Source: Ichthyophis bannanicus (taxonomy: Eukaryota > Chordata > Amphibia > Gymnophiona > Ichthyophiidae). From it: a stretch of DNA of 64,000 nt. The position numbers and the translations under genes are program-made. The stretch spans positions 199,205,156 through 199,269,155 of the forward strand of contig CM066037.1 in assembly GCA_033557465.1 (NCBI GenBank), in the 5' to 3' direction. The notes beneath the pieces were generated by a model. It had not been told where the DNA came from and did no database searches. It saw nothing but the letters and a program-made list of their open reading frames with translations. This document shows, in pieces, positions 32,817-43,949 of the stretch (within the stretch, counting starts at the first letter, position 1; the number at the start of each line of letters is the position of its first letter).

Positions 32817-33510
32817 AGCCCAAATGCATGACCTTACATTTTTTAACATTAAATCCCAGCTGCCAAATTCTAGACCATTCTTCAAGCTTAGCTAGATCCC
32901 TCCTCATGTTATGTACCCCTTCCTGTGTGTCTACTCTATTACAGATTTTGGTATCATCCACAAAGAGGCAAACCTTACCTGAAAGCCCTTCCGCTATATC
33001 ACTAACAAAGATGTTAAAAAGAATCGGACCAATGACAGATCCCTGGGGCACACCACTGATAACATCCTTCTCCTCAGAGTGAGCTTCATTTACTTGTACT
33101 CTTTGTTGCCTCCCACCCAACCAATTTCTAACCCAAGCAGTAACTTTAGGGTCCATCCCTAGGGTGCTCAGTTTGTTTATATGTCGCCTGTGAGGAACAG
33201 TGTCAAAGGCTTTACTGAAATCTAAATACACCACATCTAGGGCTCTCCCTCGGTCCAACTCCCTGGTCACCCAGTCAAAGAAATCAATCAGATTTGTTTG
33301 ACAAGTCCTGTCTCTGGTGAATCCATGCTGCCTCGGATCCTGTAATCTGCTGGACTCCAGAAACCTCACTATTTTCTCTTTCAGCAGCGTTTCCAATAAT
33401 TTACTCACCACCAAAGTTAAACTAACCAGCCTGTAGTTTTCAACCACATCCTTACTTCAGCTTTTGTGTAAAGGCACCACATAAGCCTCTCTCCAGTCCT
33501 TTGGCATCAA

Positions 33511-34326
33511 TAACAGTTACAAAACACATCTAAAAGGGCACATACATTACAAAGGAATACCAATTTTTTGCCTTTATAACCGTGTCCACCACATATACAG
33601 TACATAGACAGACTAGTGTTATCTTTCCAGGCTGAAAGAATTGAATGAATAGCCAAGCGATAAGCATGTCAAAAAGTCAGGCATGTTCCATGGACAGAGA
33701 CTGAGTTAAGGCAGCTGATCTCCAAATAAAACCCTTATAAGTGTTGTTTTTAGTTATGGTCAATATTTCACAGATTCTCAGCCAGACTTGCTGCCAATAA
33801 GTCTGCAGACTGGCACAATGGAAGAGCATATAGGAGAGGGCACCTTTTGCTACAAGACAGGACCAACAATTTTGGTCTTACTATATGGAAGCTACCTATT
33901 ACAGTGGAGCAACCTTGTTTCACACATACCTGTATGTTATGAACTGTTTACACTTTCTGTATATCACTCCATGACTCATAGCAGTACAGTTATATGATTT
34001 TCCATTGACTCCATTTACTCTTCTTGGCAATGCAATTTAAATGATAAGATAGAAAAAGATGATATTCAATCCAGGGCCAATGAAAGGCATAAATATTGGC
34101 ACTAAAAATAAACAAACATTTGGTAGAAAGAATCCATTTTATCCTGCATATCTTCTTTTAAAATACTCCACCATGATAATCTGACTGTACAGCATTTATT
34201 GGGATGGGCTTGACTCATCTATAAGTTTCATAAGAATGAATCATATGACTGGAAGCCAAGGACATAGATTTTTGGTTCAGTATAACAGCTGCCTCAAGGC
34301 CTTTCCTCTTTCAGCCCATTACCCAC
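33511..34326. other. Unassigned stretch
   Basis: A/T-rich sequence without motif or repeat boundary that I can place. Confidence 0.4.
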
Positions 34327-34417
34327 AGTGGCTTGGATTGACCACTGTTGGAGACAGGATGCCGGGCTTGATGGACTCTTGTCTGACCCAGTATGGCACA
34401 TCTTATGTTCTTATGGC
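34327..34417 (+). mobile_element. CR1 family A 3' terminal fragment
   Basis: About 90 bp that match the family A 3' UTR end (TTGGATTGACCACTGTTGG, then CTGACCCAGTATGGCAC), with tail CTTATGTTCTTATGG. Strongly 5'-truncated. Confidence 0.88.
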
Positions 34418-35605
34418 AATGATTTCAGGTTTTCTTTTTTCCCACACCAGCACCAGCTATGAGAAGCAGCAAATGGGAAGACCTGACAAACTCTACCATC
34501 ATATTAAGTCTGGGAAGTGTGCCAGGCCCTCGTATAGATTCTTGTACAACTGGTGCCTACATTGTAGCCATCACCTGACTGTGTGGCTACAATGTGGCCA
34601 TGTGCCCACTAACTATGGAAGGCTACAGGTTAATATTTCATTGCCCATCCCCAGGTTTATGTGAATCACTAATATGGACAGAGGTAATAGAGAAATGATT
34701 GTAGTGCTACCCAAGAGTTATTGATGCCAAACACCTCAATGGTATACAAATCGAATAATGCATATCACAGTAAATACTGCAAGCCATGTTATTCAGGGGA
34801 AAATAACAAAGTTGGAGTTATTTTTCTGTTGGGAGCAACAAGCCTCTAACATGCGGCCCAATGCTCTTAGCCGTGTTCTTAAAGGAGCCAGCACATATTT
34901 TACAGCACCCCCTTCCAAATAAAGATCTCCCCAATCCCCAGAATATTCCCCTTTGACATCTCCACCCCTCCACAGTCGACTACTGTACCCATTTCTCCCC
35001 CTCCATCTAGCCCCGCAGGATCAGAATCGCTAACAGTCCTGCTTGTGCAGGCCGGGACAGCAATTCTGTCTGGTCTGCACGTGCAGGACTGCACCCAGCT
35101 AACTCAGTCAGGGCTTTTAAATGGAGCCGCGGTGCCATGGCGTCATGTTGCCAGGGTACCACAGCTCCATTTAAAAGCTGCAATGCCGGTCACCAGCAAA
35201 AAAGGTTTATTCCCTGCAGCCAACCCCCGATCTGGCCTCCTAAGGCCAGGGTTGGGCTGAGGGGAATAAAACCTGGCCCCCCCAGCCCCATCCGTGCTCC
35301 GGGCCGTCAAAAAAAACCATCCAGGGAAGTTATTCCACCTCGGAGGTGGAATAATTTCCCCAGACATTCTACGGTCCTGGACATCCAGGGCTGACATTAG
35401 AATCGGCCCTGTACTTCCAGGGCTGGCAACCGCCCACTTTCTGCCCAGACTCCGCCCCCGGACCACTCCTTCCCCACCCCCATCTAAATTCCCCACACAA
35501 CCAGCGGGGAAGTTAGTCAGGGGCAGGCAAGGGCACGAATAGCGGGGATGGATGTTTCATCGGGCCGTCCATCCCCGCTATTCGTAGCTCAGAATAACCC
35601 CCATT
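34418..35605. other. Unassigned stretch with two GC-rich hairpins
   Basis: Nothing coding is seen. TTATTCCACCTC with its complement makes a 12-bp-arm palindrome near 35330-35355. CGAATAGCGGGGATGGA with its complement makes 17-bp arms at about 35537-35586. These may belong to a foldback transposon whose ends I could not define. Confidence 0.45.
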
Positions 35606-36205
35606 GTGTTCTGTTATACTCTGTACTATTTTTCCTTAGTTCAATTTTTCAGTTGTTTTTTATTTATTTATTTTTATTTTATTTAGAAGGATTTAGTATA
35701 CCGCCTTATCATTAAATCAAGGCCGTTTGGCACATCAATCAAAATCAATAATAATGTGTGGTCTGTAGCATGCAGTGGGAGAACTGAGAAGAGTGGTGTG
35801 TGGAGCAGTGGGTTAGATTATATCGGTAAACTATTTACATAATGAGCTATATACATATATACAATAATGGGGCTGTTTGAGAGGCGTGCTAGGATCGAGA
35901 TCCTGTAATGTCTTGAAGGTAGAAAATAGGAGCCATTTATGTGAGGTCCTTGAAATGTTCTGTAAATAGAGCAGTCTTAAAAAGTTTTCTGAAGTCCTTG
36001 TGGTTCTTGGTTGATCTTATGTGGTCTGGGAGGGAGTTCCATATAGCAGGTGCTGCCAGGGAGAGTGCCCTCCTTGATGTGGCAAGCCTTGTTTTAGCAA
36101 ATTCCTTTGGTGTTCTGATGGTGTCTGAGGTTCCTTTTCTTCTTGGTCTCTTGTTGTCATCGGTTTTTATGAGAGGACGTAGGCTGTCTGCTGAGAGGTT
36201 GTGTA

Positions 36206-36701
36206 TTTTTTTTTTTTTTTTTGTAAAATCTGTTTATTGAAAACCAAATAATACAGAACATGCAAAACAATATATAAAAAAAATGGCATTCCTGGTGATC
36301 TCTCAGCCCAGGATTCCTCAGCAAATCAATCATACAAATACAGCAAAAAAAAGAATTTACAATATTCCCCTCTCCCCCTCTTTCCCCCCCACCTTCCCCC
36401 ACCAACCTCCCTCCCACCCCTCAGCCTCCCCCTTCAGAAACCAACCCCCCATAGTGAACATGCATAGTAATTATATTATTAGTATCCCACGACCTTCTCA
36501 ACCCAATTGAAGCACTTCATTCCAGACACGAGGCCTCAATATCTGACTATATGGTTCCCAAATTAGCAGGAATAAGGCCCAACGTCGAGCACTTCCTCTA
36601 GCCTCTCTCCTTTCCATAAGCATCAACTGGTGAAAGTTGTTGTGCCATTCCCAATAGGTGGGACCTGACGCTTCTCTCCACCTATGAAGCATCGGGCAAT
36701 A
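36206..36701 (-). mobile_element. 5'-truncated L1-type 3' end inserted in L2
   Basis: On the minus strand it ends in TCAATAAACAG and a run of 17 A. TGTGTA flanks it (36200-36205 and 36702-36707). A 64-codon minus frame (36498-36692) starting MLHRWREASG and containing WEPY resembles the ORF2 C-terminus of vertebrate L1s. The L2 frame resumes precisely after it. Confidence 0.65.
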
Positions 36702-37179
36702 TGTGTAGAAGTACTTTGAATTGGATTCTAGAGCTGATTGGGAGCCAGTGTAGGTGGTACAGTATGGGAGTGATGTGATCGTGAATTGTGTAATCTGTCG
36801 TGAGTCGTGCAGCTGTGTTTTGTGCTAGCTGTAGTGGTTTTATTGTCTTTTTTGGTAGCCCTTGGTAGATGTGATTACAATAGTCTAGAGTTGGAGTGAT
36901 GATGGCTTGACAGACTGTTCGGAAATGTTCATGGGCGAGGATGGGTTTGAGCCTTCTGACTGTCCTCATTTTGATGTGAGCGCTCTTTGTTGTTTTTGCA
37001 ATGTGGGACTGGAGGTTGAGGTCCTTGTCGAGCGTTATTCCCAGGTATTTTATTTCTTGTCTTACCGGTATGATGGTGTTGTTTAGATTGATGGTGGCCG
37101 ATGGTGAGAATGTCTGGTTTCTTGTGATGAATAGAGCTTCAGTTTTGTTGTAATTTATTGATAGGTTGTTTTCCTGAAG

Positions 37180-38751
37180 CTAGGTTGCCATTTGTTGGAA
37201 GCAGTTGGCTATGTTGGAGTAGTCCGGGTTGTCCAGATTGATTGGTGTGTATATCATTATATCATCTGCGTATATGGTGTATTTAATCTTGTGGTCCTTG
37301 ATGATGGTGCAGATGGGTTGTACGTAGACGTTAAATAGCAGGGCGGAGACAGTTGAGCCTTGTGGGACCCCTTGAGTGGCTCTGAATGGTTGAGAGGTCT
37401 TTGTTCCACACTTGACTTGTAGTTGTCTGTTGGTGAGGTAAGATGTAAACCAGCTCAGGGTGGTGCTGTGTAGGCCTGCCTCCTGTAGTCTGTTTAGTAG
37501 GGTTGTGTGGCAGACAGTGTCGAATGCTGAGAAGATTTCTAGGAATATCATGATGACGCCCATTCTGGTGTTGTCGGTTGTCCTCAATAGGCTGTCGAAT
37601 AGCTGAATCAGTATGGTTTCAACCCCATGTCTGGGTCGGAAACTGTGTTGATTGGGGTCCAGTGGATTGTGGATGTCGATGTGTTGTTGGAGTTGGTGTT
37701 GGACTGTTTTCTCGATGATCTTGGACAGGAATGGTAAGCTCGATATGGGTCTGTAGGCGGCGGGGTCAGTTTTAGCCAAGGTGGTTTTCTTGGGGATTGG
37801 ACATATTGTGACTAGCTTCAGGGAGTTTGGCATTGTTCCCTTGGAGAGAGAGTTATCTACTATTTTCTGTATGACTTGTGTCAGGTCCTTTTTCATTGCT
37901 TTGATCCAGGATACTGGGCAGGGATCTGTAGGGGCGGTGCTGGTGTTGAGGTCAGTGATGATCTTGGAGAGTTGTTCATTTGAGGGGATGTTGAATATGC
38001 CACAGCTCCATTTAGGTTTGGATGTCTTGTATTTCACAGACGCGCTGTTGTTCTTGGGTGTTGAAGTGAATTTGTTTTTGAGGTGGTCAGCAAAGATCTG
38101 TGGGTCTATTTGTTGTTCGTTTCTGTTGGAGGGTTCTTTGGTGAGGGTCTTTATGATTTTGTAGAGTTCACGGGGTTTGTTAGTGGACTTCATGATAAGG
38201 TTAGTATGGTATTCTTTCTTCTGCTGGTTGATGAGGTTGTTATATTCCTTTTGTTTTGTCTGGTATCGTTCCTGTAGGGAGGTTGATTTGTTGCGTCTAC
38301 AGCGACGTTCAAGTCGTCTTAGTGCTCTCTTTGCTATGCGTATATCCTTGGAATACCATGGAGTGGAGCAGGGTTTTGTGCTGCGTGATTGTTGTGTTCT
38401 GCGGGCGGGTGGTCTGGCGGCAGATGAAATGATGTCGTTCCATTTGGAGATTTGCTCATCTATGTCCATTGTCTCGGCATTGAGGAGTGGTTGCGTGTCT
38501 TGTGTGAACTGTTCCTTGTTGAAGCTTTTGAATCTCCTGGTTGGGGGTGGGTCATTGTTTTGCCTTTTTGAGTCTGTTACTTGTAGTTTAATCTTTATTA
38601 GGTGGTGGTCTGACCAGGGTACTGGTGTGATATATGGCCCTGAGATGAGGCTTCCTTCCTTTAAGTTGTTTGGAGCAAAGATTAGGTCGGGGGAGTGTCC
38701 AAGACTGTGGGTGGAGGTGCTGATGAGTTGGGTGAATTGGAGGGAGTCCAA
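37180..38751 (-). pseudogene. L2 ORF2: end of endonuclease and reverse transcriptase
   Basis: A 523-codon open frame. It starts in the endonuclease C-terminal block (HSPDLIFAPNN, VPWSDHHLIKIKL), passes a linker with EPSNRNEQQ, then RT blocks: PCPVSWIKAM, CPIPKK, AAYRPISSLPFLSKIIE, NQHSFRPRHGVETI, FLEIFSAFDTV (second Asp altered to Glu in the usual FLDIxAAFD), GVPQGSTVSALLFNVYVQP and TIYADDIMIYTP. It stops at 37180 just after YADD; the downstream part is in other frames, with the L1 insertion. FLEI is a candidate inactivating change next to the catalytic Asp. Confidence 0.9.
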
Positions 38752-38898
38752 AGCTGATAGGAAGGCTTCTGCCTCTTTTCTGCTAGTAGATCTGAGACTG
38801 AAGTCTCCAAGTATTATGAGTTGTTTGTGTAGGTTGTTGACTGTGCATATTGCCTCTAGGATTGATGAAAGTTCCTCTGATGGTGTGTCTGGCGCTCT

Positions 38899-39459
38899 TT
38901 AGGTAAGGCATATGGCTAGGTCTGAGTTTTCAATGATGATTGTGTTGCAGTGGTTTGTATTAGTTGAGATTTTACTTTTTAGTTTTAGGCTGGTCCTTGC
39001 TATGATGAGGACCCCTCCTCCTCTTCTTTGAGTGCGAGAGCAGTTGAATGCTGTGTGGGTGTCAGGGACTAGTTGGTTGAGTAGCACATTGTCGGTGGGG
39101 GACAGCCATGTCTTAGTGATGCATAGGATATCTGTTTGCTGGTCTTTTATGTGGTCAGAGATGGTATTTGTTTTGTTTTGCACTGACCTGGTGTTGATAA
39201 GCTCTATGGAGATGTTTGTGTGTTGGTTTGTGTTTATGTGGGTGTGAGTGGGGGTGCTGTGCTTCTTCTTTCCTTGTTTGCTAGGTTTTGTTGTTTGTCC
39301 TGTATTGAGGTCTTGCTTTTGTTCTTGGTAGTGTGTGTATGTTATTATTGTTTGTGGGAGGAACCAAAAGGTGTTGGGGGTGTTGACTGGAGTGCTTGTG
39401 AGTTGTGGGATAAGATGGGTGGTCAGGAGTAGCAGAGGTAGGTAATGTGTAGCGACCAT
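38899..39459 (-). pseudogene. L2 ORF2 N-terminal endonuclease part
   Basis: A 186-codon frame with a hydrophobic leader (MVATHYLPLLLLTTHL), then ELINTRSVQNKTNTI, ITKTWLSPTDN and RRGGGVLIIAR, the first endonuclease blocks. It ends at a stop near 38899; the GDFSLRST metal-site block follows in another frame at about 38790-38820. Confidence 0.88.
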
Positions 39460-39845
39460 GTTGGATTACCTGTGTTGCTGCCGTCGTTGCTTTTCTTGAT
39501 TCAAAGGGTTCTTCTTTGCTGACCGTTGTCTGTTTTTGTTTTCAGTGTTCTTTGTGTTGATCCTGTTAGACTTCTAGGATGGTGTGTTTTGTTTTGTAAT
39601 CCTTCCTTTCGTGCCCCGCCTAAAGGCCACGCCAAAGGGCCCTCTGGCGAGGTCCTCAGGCGTGGGCATGCCGAAGGTGTGCTCTCCTTTATATCCTTGC
39701 TCCCACTGCCCCGATTGGACAGGAGCCTCCGAGCGGGATGGTTTCCCGCTCGGGCGCTTCTCCCCGATCGGGGGAGCTCTGCTGTACTATTTTTCCTTAG
39801 TTAAGTTTTTCAGTTGTTTTTTTAAGTTTTCTTTCTTTCTCATGG

Positions 39846-40140
39846 AGCCTCAGCCATCATAGGCACTTGGTGTTCTGGACAGGTTCATTTTTTCAAAATC
39901 AAGCCATTTGATTTCATTGTGGCTATTTTTCTTGGCAACATGTCCCTTAAATTCAGGAGCGGGCTTAAAAACTGTGCCAGGTGCTCAAGGACCTTATCCA
40001 TTATGGATATACATAAATGTTTAGGACCCGGACATAAGCCTTCTTCTTGTAATTTGTGTTCACAGATGATGAGACAAGGGCCAAGAAAAGCTGTGCAAAA
40101 GGAATTTTGGTGCTCCTAAATATGATCCATCGGCATCATC
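39846..40140 (+). pseudogene. DIRS gag N-terminal fragment
   Basis: It encodes a Cys-rich segment (CARCSRTLS, then HKCLGPGHKPSSCNLC), which matches the zinc-knuckle-like start of DIRS gag proteins. Context places it directly before the gag part at 41.1-42.8 kb. Confidence 0.65.
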
Positions 40141-40147
40141 AATTGCA

Positions 40148-40595
40148 GTGTGGCAGCACTGATAGCATGCAATAAATAATACCCGGAGTCAGTTCAAGGA
40201 TCCAAACCAATTTATTGTGCACAAGGCCCAAGCATCAAAGGACTGAGCAATGGCGAACAGGAACAACTTCCTTATATACAAGCTTCACAGTTTGATACAG
40301 GCAGACTTTCTATTGGTCCCAACGCCCCCTGCACCTATCCAATCGGGGACCCTCTCACTGGGCCCTGTTCCCCCTTTTCCGGCTATGCTAACACAGGCTC
40401 AGTTTCTAGACATAATACATTCCTGCTACAAGGTCATTGCATCAGCATAAAAGCATGGAATAAAGGATTAATACAAACTTATCAAAAGCAGTTTAGAGCG
40501 GTTTAAGGCAGATCCTCAGCCTTCACTGACTTTGGTCTTTCTCAGCATTACTATTTCTAGCAGTGGCGGTGGGGACTCTGGCCTAGCTTGCAGGC
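40148..40595 (-). mobile_element. Possible solo LTR
   Basis: Between two TTGCAG copies (about 40141-40147 and 40588-40593) lies sequence with antisense poly(A)-signal words (CAATAAAT-like and TTTATTG) and repeat-free content, unlike DIRS gag. I infer an LTR-type insertion, but its ends do not read TG...CA cleanly. Confidence 0.35.
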
Positions 40596-40677
40596 TCATA
40601 CATGTACAAGCTATTATATAGGGAACAAAAAGAGCGGAGCCTGGACTGACAACAATAAGGTAAACCTTGTTTATTGC

Positions 40678-40717
40678 GCCCGACGCGTTTCGGCTAACAG
40701 CCTTCTTCAGGGGGTCT
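40678..40717 (-). ncRNA. Hammerhead ribozyme-like motif, intact core
   Basis: Read on the minus strand: CCCC, CTGAAGA, stem II GGCT-GTT-AGCC, GAAAC, GC, GTC, GGG. The CUGANGA and GAAA cores, a 4-bp stem II, a CCC/GGG stem I and a very short stem III ending in the GUC cleavage triplet agree with the minimal type-I hammerheads described for PLEs. Cleavage is expected after the C at 40682. Confidence 0.75.
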
Positions 40718-40988
40718 TAAAAGGAGCACACCTCAAAAAGAAATAACAATAATAATAGATAACAATAATCATAAACATATATACATTAAATACAATTAAA
40801 ACATGAATTTAATATAATCAAAACGGTTAAAAACATGCATGTTTTTAACCGCATGTTTTTAATCGCATGTTTTTAACCACTTTGATTATATTAAATTCAT
40901 GTTTTAATTGTATTTAATGTATATATGTTTATGATTATTGTTATCTATTATTATTGTTATTTCTTTTTGAGGTGTGCTCCTTTTAAGA

Positions 40989-41028
40989 CCCCCTGAAGAA
41001 GGCTGTTAGCCAAAACGTGTCGGGGCGC
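40989..41028 (+). ncRNA. Hammerhead ribozyme-like motif, core mutated
   Basis: Same layout on the plus strand: CCCC, CTGAAGA (40993-40999), GGCT-GTT-AGCC, then AAAAC instead of GAAAC (G to A at 41012), then GTC and GGGG. The changed base is the general-base guanosine position (G12) of hammerheads, so this arm should not cleave. Confidence 0.75.
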
Positions 41029-41135
41029 AATAAACAAGGTTTACCTTATTGTTGTCAGTCCAGGCTCCGCTCTTTTTGTTCCCTATTGGTGTGCGGATCC
41101 TTTTGCTCTTTTTGGTACTCAAGCTATTATATAGG

Positions 41136-42802
41136 CCATAGCCTACCACAGCAGAATCGGCCTTAGTGACTTTGAAGGCTGCACCGGATGCTGGCAGTAC
41201 ACTGACATCAAGGAGTGCTCAAGCCCACTCAGAATGGAAAACCCATGATCCCCTGAACATCAGTCATCCAAAGAAAGGATTTGACTATGTCTTCAGTGGC
41301 ATCAAAGAGCAAAGACATCAAACATCGGGCAGAGGCCCAGGTGCATCAACATCAAAACTCACCAGGGTGAGATGCCAAGAGCATAGAAGGTTCACAAGTA
41401 TGCACCTCTAAGTTACCCAGAAGACAGGAAGGCTCAATCTCAAAGAATACTGAAGGGCAGTGACAGCCTACCCTTCTCAGACCATAGTTCAGATCAGTCT
41501 GCTATTATTCTCTGACAAATTCCAAGAACATTGTTTAGATTCTGCTGCACCCCCTATTCCTTTAGCAATGACAGCTTTAGTTACAGTAATTGCAGTCTGA
41601 GAGCAGTTGGGGAAAGAATCACGATACTCTTCTCCAGCTCAAATCCTAGCATAAAGTTAAAAAAATCTCTGTTCCATGTAATGTATACATTAGTATACAA
41701 ATTTGTTTACTTGTTCCATGTAAACCGCCCCTGATCTCTGGAAGGGGCGGTATAGAAGAAATAGATAAATAAATAAATAAATAAAAATGGTGCATCAACA
41801 CATTGAGCCTGTCCTCAACAAACACAGTCTGCCTGTGGTAGAGGCATTGACATTGAGGCATCAAAAGATCTCAACACTGATGCCTGACTAGCCGATACTG
41901 CTCTCTAATACATTAGGAATCAATGCACCCTCAAAGCCTGGAAATTCATCAGTGCATCAACACTCCTGGAGGAGCTCCAGATACACAAAGAGAAGAAAAA
42001 ACATCCAGGCAGAGGCTCAGAGGTCTTTTGATTACTTCTCTGAGTCAGACTCAGAAGGCTGGGTGACTGATAAGGAGCCTGACTTCCTATCAGAAGATAG
42101 GTTTCCAGAACTTCCTTCAGACCCTTCTCCTCCTCATGAGAGACTTAACTTTCCAAACTTTTGTGAGAGATACGGCTAAGACCATACCATTTTCTTTGGA
42201 AATGGAGGAGGAACTCCCAATACAGAAGAATTGAAAATTCTCAAATATTCCGCAGCGTCAAATGAGGTGGTGACAATGCCTGCGCACCACATCCTTCAAA
42301 GGTTACAGATAAGAATATGGGAGATCCCCACCTCCAGTCAGTAGAAAGGTTGACTCAGAAGCTGCCAGATTTGAGAAGCTTCAGCTTCCACACCACTGTA
42401 TGATTATTGAATCGACTCTCAAAGGAGCCAAGAGCTCCAAGTCCCCTGGGGAGGGATGCTGGACTTTGGACACTTTTGTGAGAAAGATTTTTTAGAATGC
42501 TATGCTTGCTTCTCGCATGGCTTCTTATCAGCTCTGCATGGGCGTGTTTTTATGGGACATCATGCGCAGCCTAGATGATATATCCAAGTTCCTCCCTCCA
42601 GAGAAACTCTAACAATATCGTCCCCTAGTGAGTCATGGAAAGGACTGCTTGAAGTACATTGTCCGAGCAACATTGACATCTTCAATATAGCATCAAAAGT
42701 GTCCTTCATGAAATACTGGAGCTCGGAGACTCTCATGGCACTGAGCTTCAGACTTAAAATAGTCTGTACAGGACCAGCTCACTGATGTACAGTGCCATGA
42801 AG
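41136..42802 (+). pseudogene. DIRS gag, central part
   Basis: The readable frame at 41952-42179 gives FDYFSESDSEGWVTDKEPDF and DRFPELPSDPSPPHE, typical of the acidic, Ser/Pro-rich middle of DIRS gag. The segment 42181-42790 continues in shifted frames with features that parallel 29.8-30.2 kb. It runs into the L2 copy 1 insertion at ATGAAG (42797-42802). Confidence 0.7.
41640..41786 (+). mobile_element. L2/SINE 3' tail fragment
   Basis: It contains CATGTAAACCGCCCC, a loop, GGGGCGGTATAGAAG and (AAAT)n: the L2 tail with a perfect 7-bp hairpin stem. It interrupts DIRS gag. Confidence 0.8.
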
Positions 42803-42811
42803 GAAAGAAAA

Positions 42812-43380
42812 GGAAGTGCCATCGGGCGCATTGAGAGACGCTCTCCTGCCTCCAGCAGCTCTCCCTCCCGGGATCGAGCAGGGTCATCGGAGGCAGCAGC
42901 CATCTTCAGCATGCTGCCTAATTGGGGCAGATGCCTGCATTTAAAAAGGAAGCGCCATCGGGCGCATTGAGAGACGCTCTCCCGCCACCAGTAGCTCTCC
43001 CTCCCGGGATCAAGCAGGGTCATCGGAGGCAGCAGCCATCTTCAGCGTGCTGCCCAATCGGGGCAGACACCTGCATTTAAACAGGACGCGCCATCGGGCA
43101 CATTGTGAGACGCTCTCCCGCCGCCAGCAGCTCTCCCTCCCGGGATCGAGCAGGGTCATCAGAGGCAGCAGCCATCTTCAGCGAGCTGCCCAATCGGGGC
43201 AGAATGCCTGCATTTAAAAAGGAAGCACCATCAGGCGTATTGAGAGATGCTCTCCCGCCGCCAGCAGCTCTCCCTCCCGGGATCGAGCAGGGTCATCGGA
43301 GGCAGCAGCCATCTTCAGTGTGCTGCCCAATCAGGGAAGACGCCTGCGTTTAAAAAGGACGCGCCATTGGGCATGCCCGC
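42812..43380 (+). repeat. 136-bp tandem monomers at the L2 5' end
   Basis: Units start at 42812, 42948, 43084 and 43221, with a partial fifth at 43357; periods are 136, 136, 137 and 136 bp. Each unit has GCTCTCCCTCCCGGGATC, GGAGGCAGCAGCCATCTTCA with a YY1-like core GCCATCTT, AATCGGGGCAGA, and a TATA-like TTTAAAAA at its end. Likely repeated promoters. Confidence 0.93.
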
Positions 43381-43949
43381 GCCTGGCGGGCCCGTGCCTG
43401 ACGGCCTCGCCAGAGGACCCTTTGGCGTGGTCCTTAGGCGGGGCACGAGAGGCCAGGGGCCGAGTATACCTGCCAAGATCCATCCTAGTGCCTGCACTCT
43501 ATGCTGAAAACCACTCCCAAAACACCAAAAGGCAGTCGAAGCTTGCATGATTGCTACATAACTGGAAGGTAACCTGCAGACACAAAGTATGACCGCTGAA
43601 CCAGTAACTTTAGATACAAAGTAACTCGCACTGGGTTTACCCGAGTTTATATCTCTACCATTGCTACCAGATAATTATATCTATTGTATCAGTCCATTGT
43701 TGCTACACAATTATACCTTGTATACCTTGCTACTATACAATTATATTTATTGTAATATACCATTGCTACTAGACATTTATATCTATTGTATTATACCATT
43801 GCTACTATAATCTATATATTCTGTACTATATTATATAACTCACTAACCTGCCATTATACAATTATATCTATTGTATAATACCCTTGCTACTAGACAACTA
43901 TACTACGTGTGCAGACACCACATGCAGACCCAAAACACAGCAGCCCAAC

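Larger units (their letters stand above)
30556..33510 (-). mobile_element. CR1 LINE (family B), host of an LTR insertion
   Basis: CR1 sequence occupies 30556-31302 and 32817-33510. The minus strand gives VVSDDLEVAKQVEKATAKAR, LPHLEYSVHFWRPHLQKD and a nearly open 231-codon frame (30628-31323), and upstream the palm with PQGSVIGPILFNIF and FVDDTKICNRV, and the RT N-terminus VENYRLVSLTLVVSKLLE (32734-33447). It is truncated at about 33510 in the RT N-terminal region. Confidence 0.93.
35661..39781 (-). mobile_element. L2 LINE (copy 3), nearly full length
   Basis: The tail on the left is (TTTA)n plus the ACCGCCTT hairpin. The 5' end on the right (39590-39781) is GC-rich and matches 43390-43480 of L2 copy 1. 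The DIRS sequence CTGTACTATTTTTCCTTAG and about 20 bp beyond it occur on both sides (35621-35660 and 39782-39821, about 2 mismatches), giving a target duplication near 40 bp. An L1 3' end lies inside. Confidence 0.9.
40623..41119. mobile_element. Penelope-like foldback insertion with two hammerheads
   Basis: The insertion is bounded by the 16-bp repeat CAAGCTATTATATAGG (40607-40622 and 41120-41135). Most of it is an inverted repeat: arms of about 225 bp (40619-40845 and about 40865-41090) around a short loop of GCATGTTTTTAA(C/T)C repeats. Each arm holds a hammerhead-like motif. A 16-bp duplication and paired hammerheads fit Penelope-like elements. No RT or GIY-YIG is present. Confidence 0.8.
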
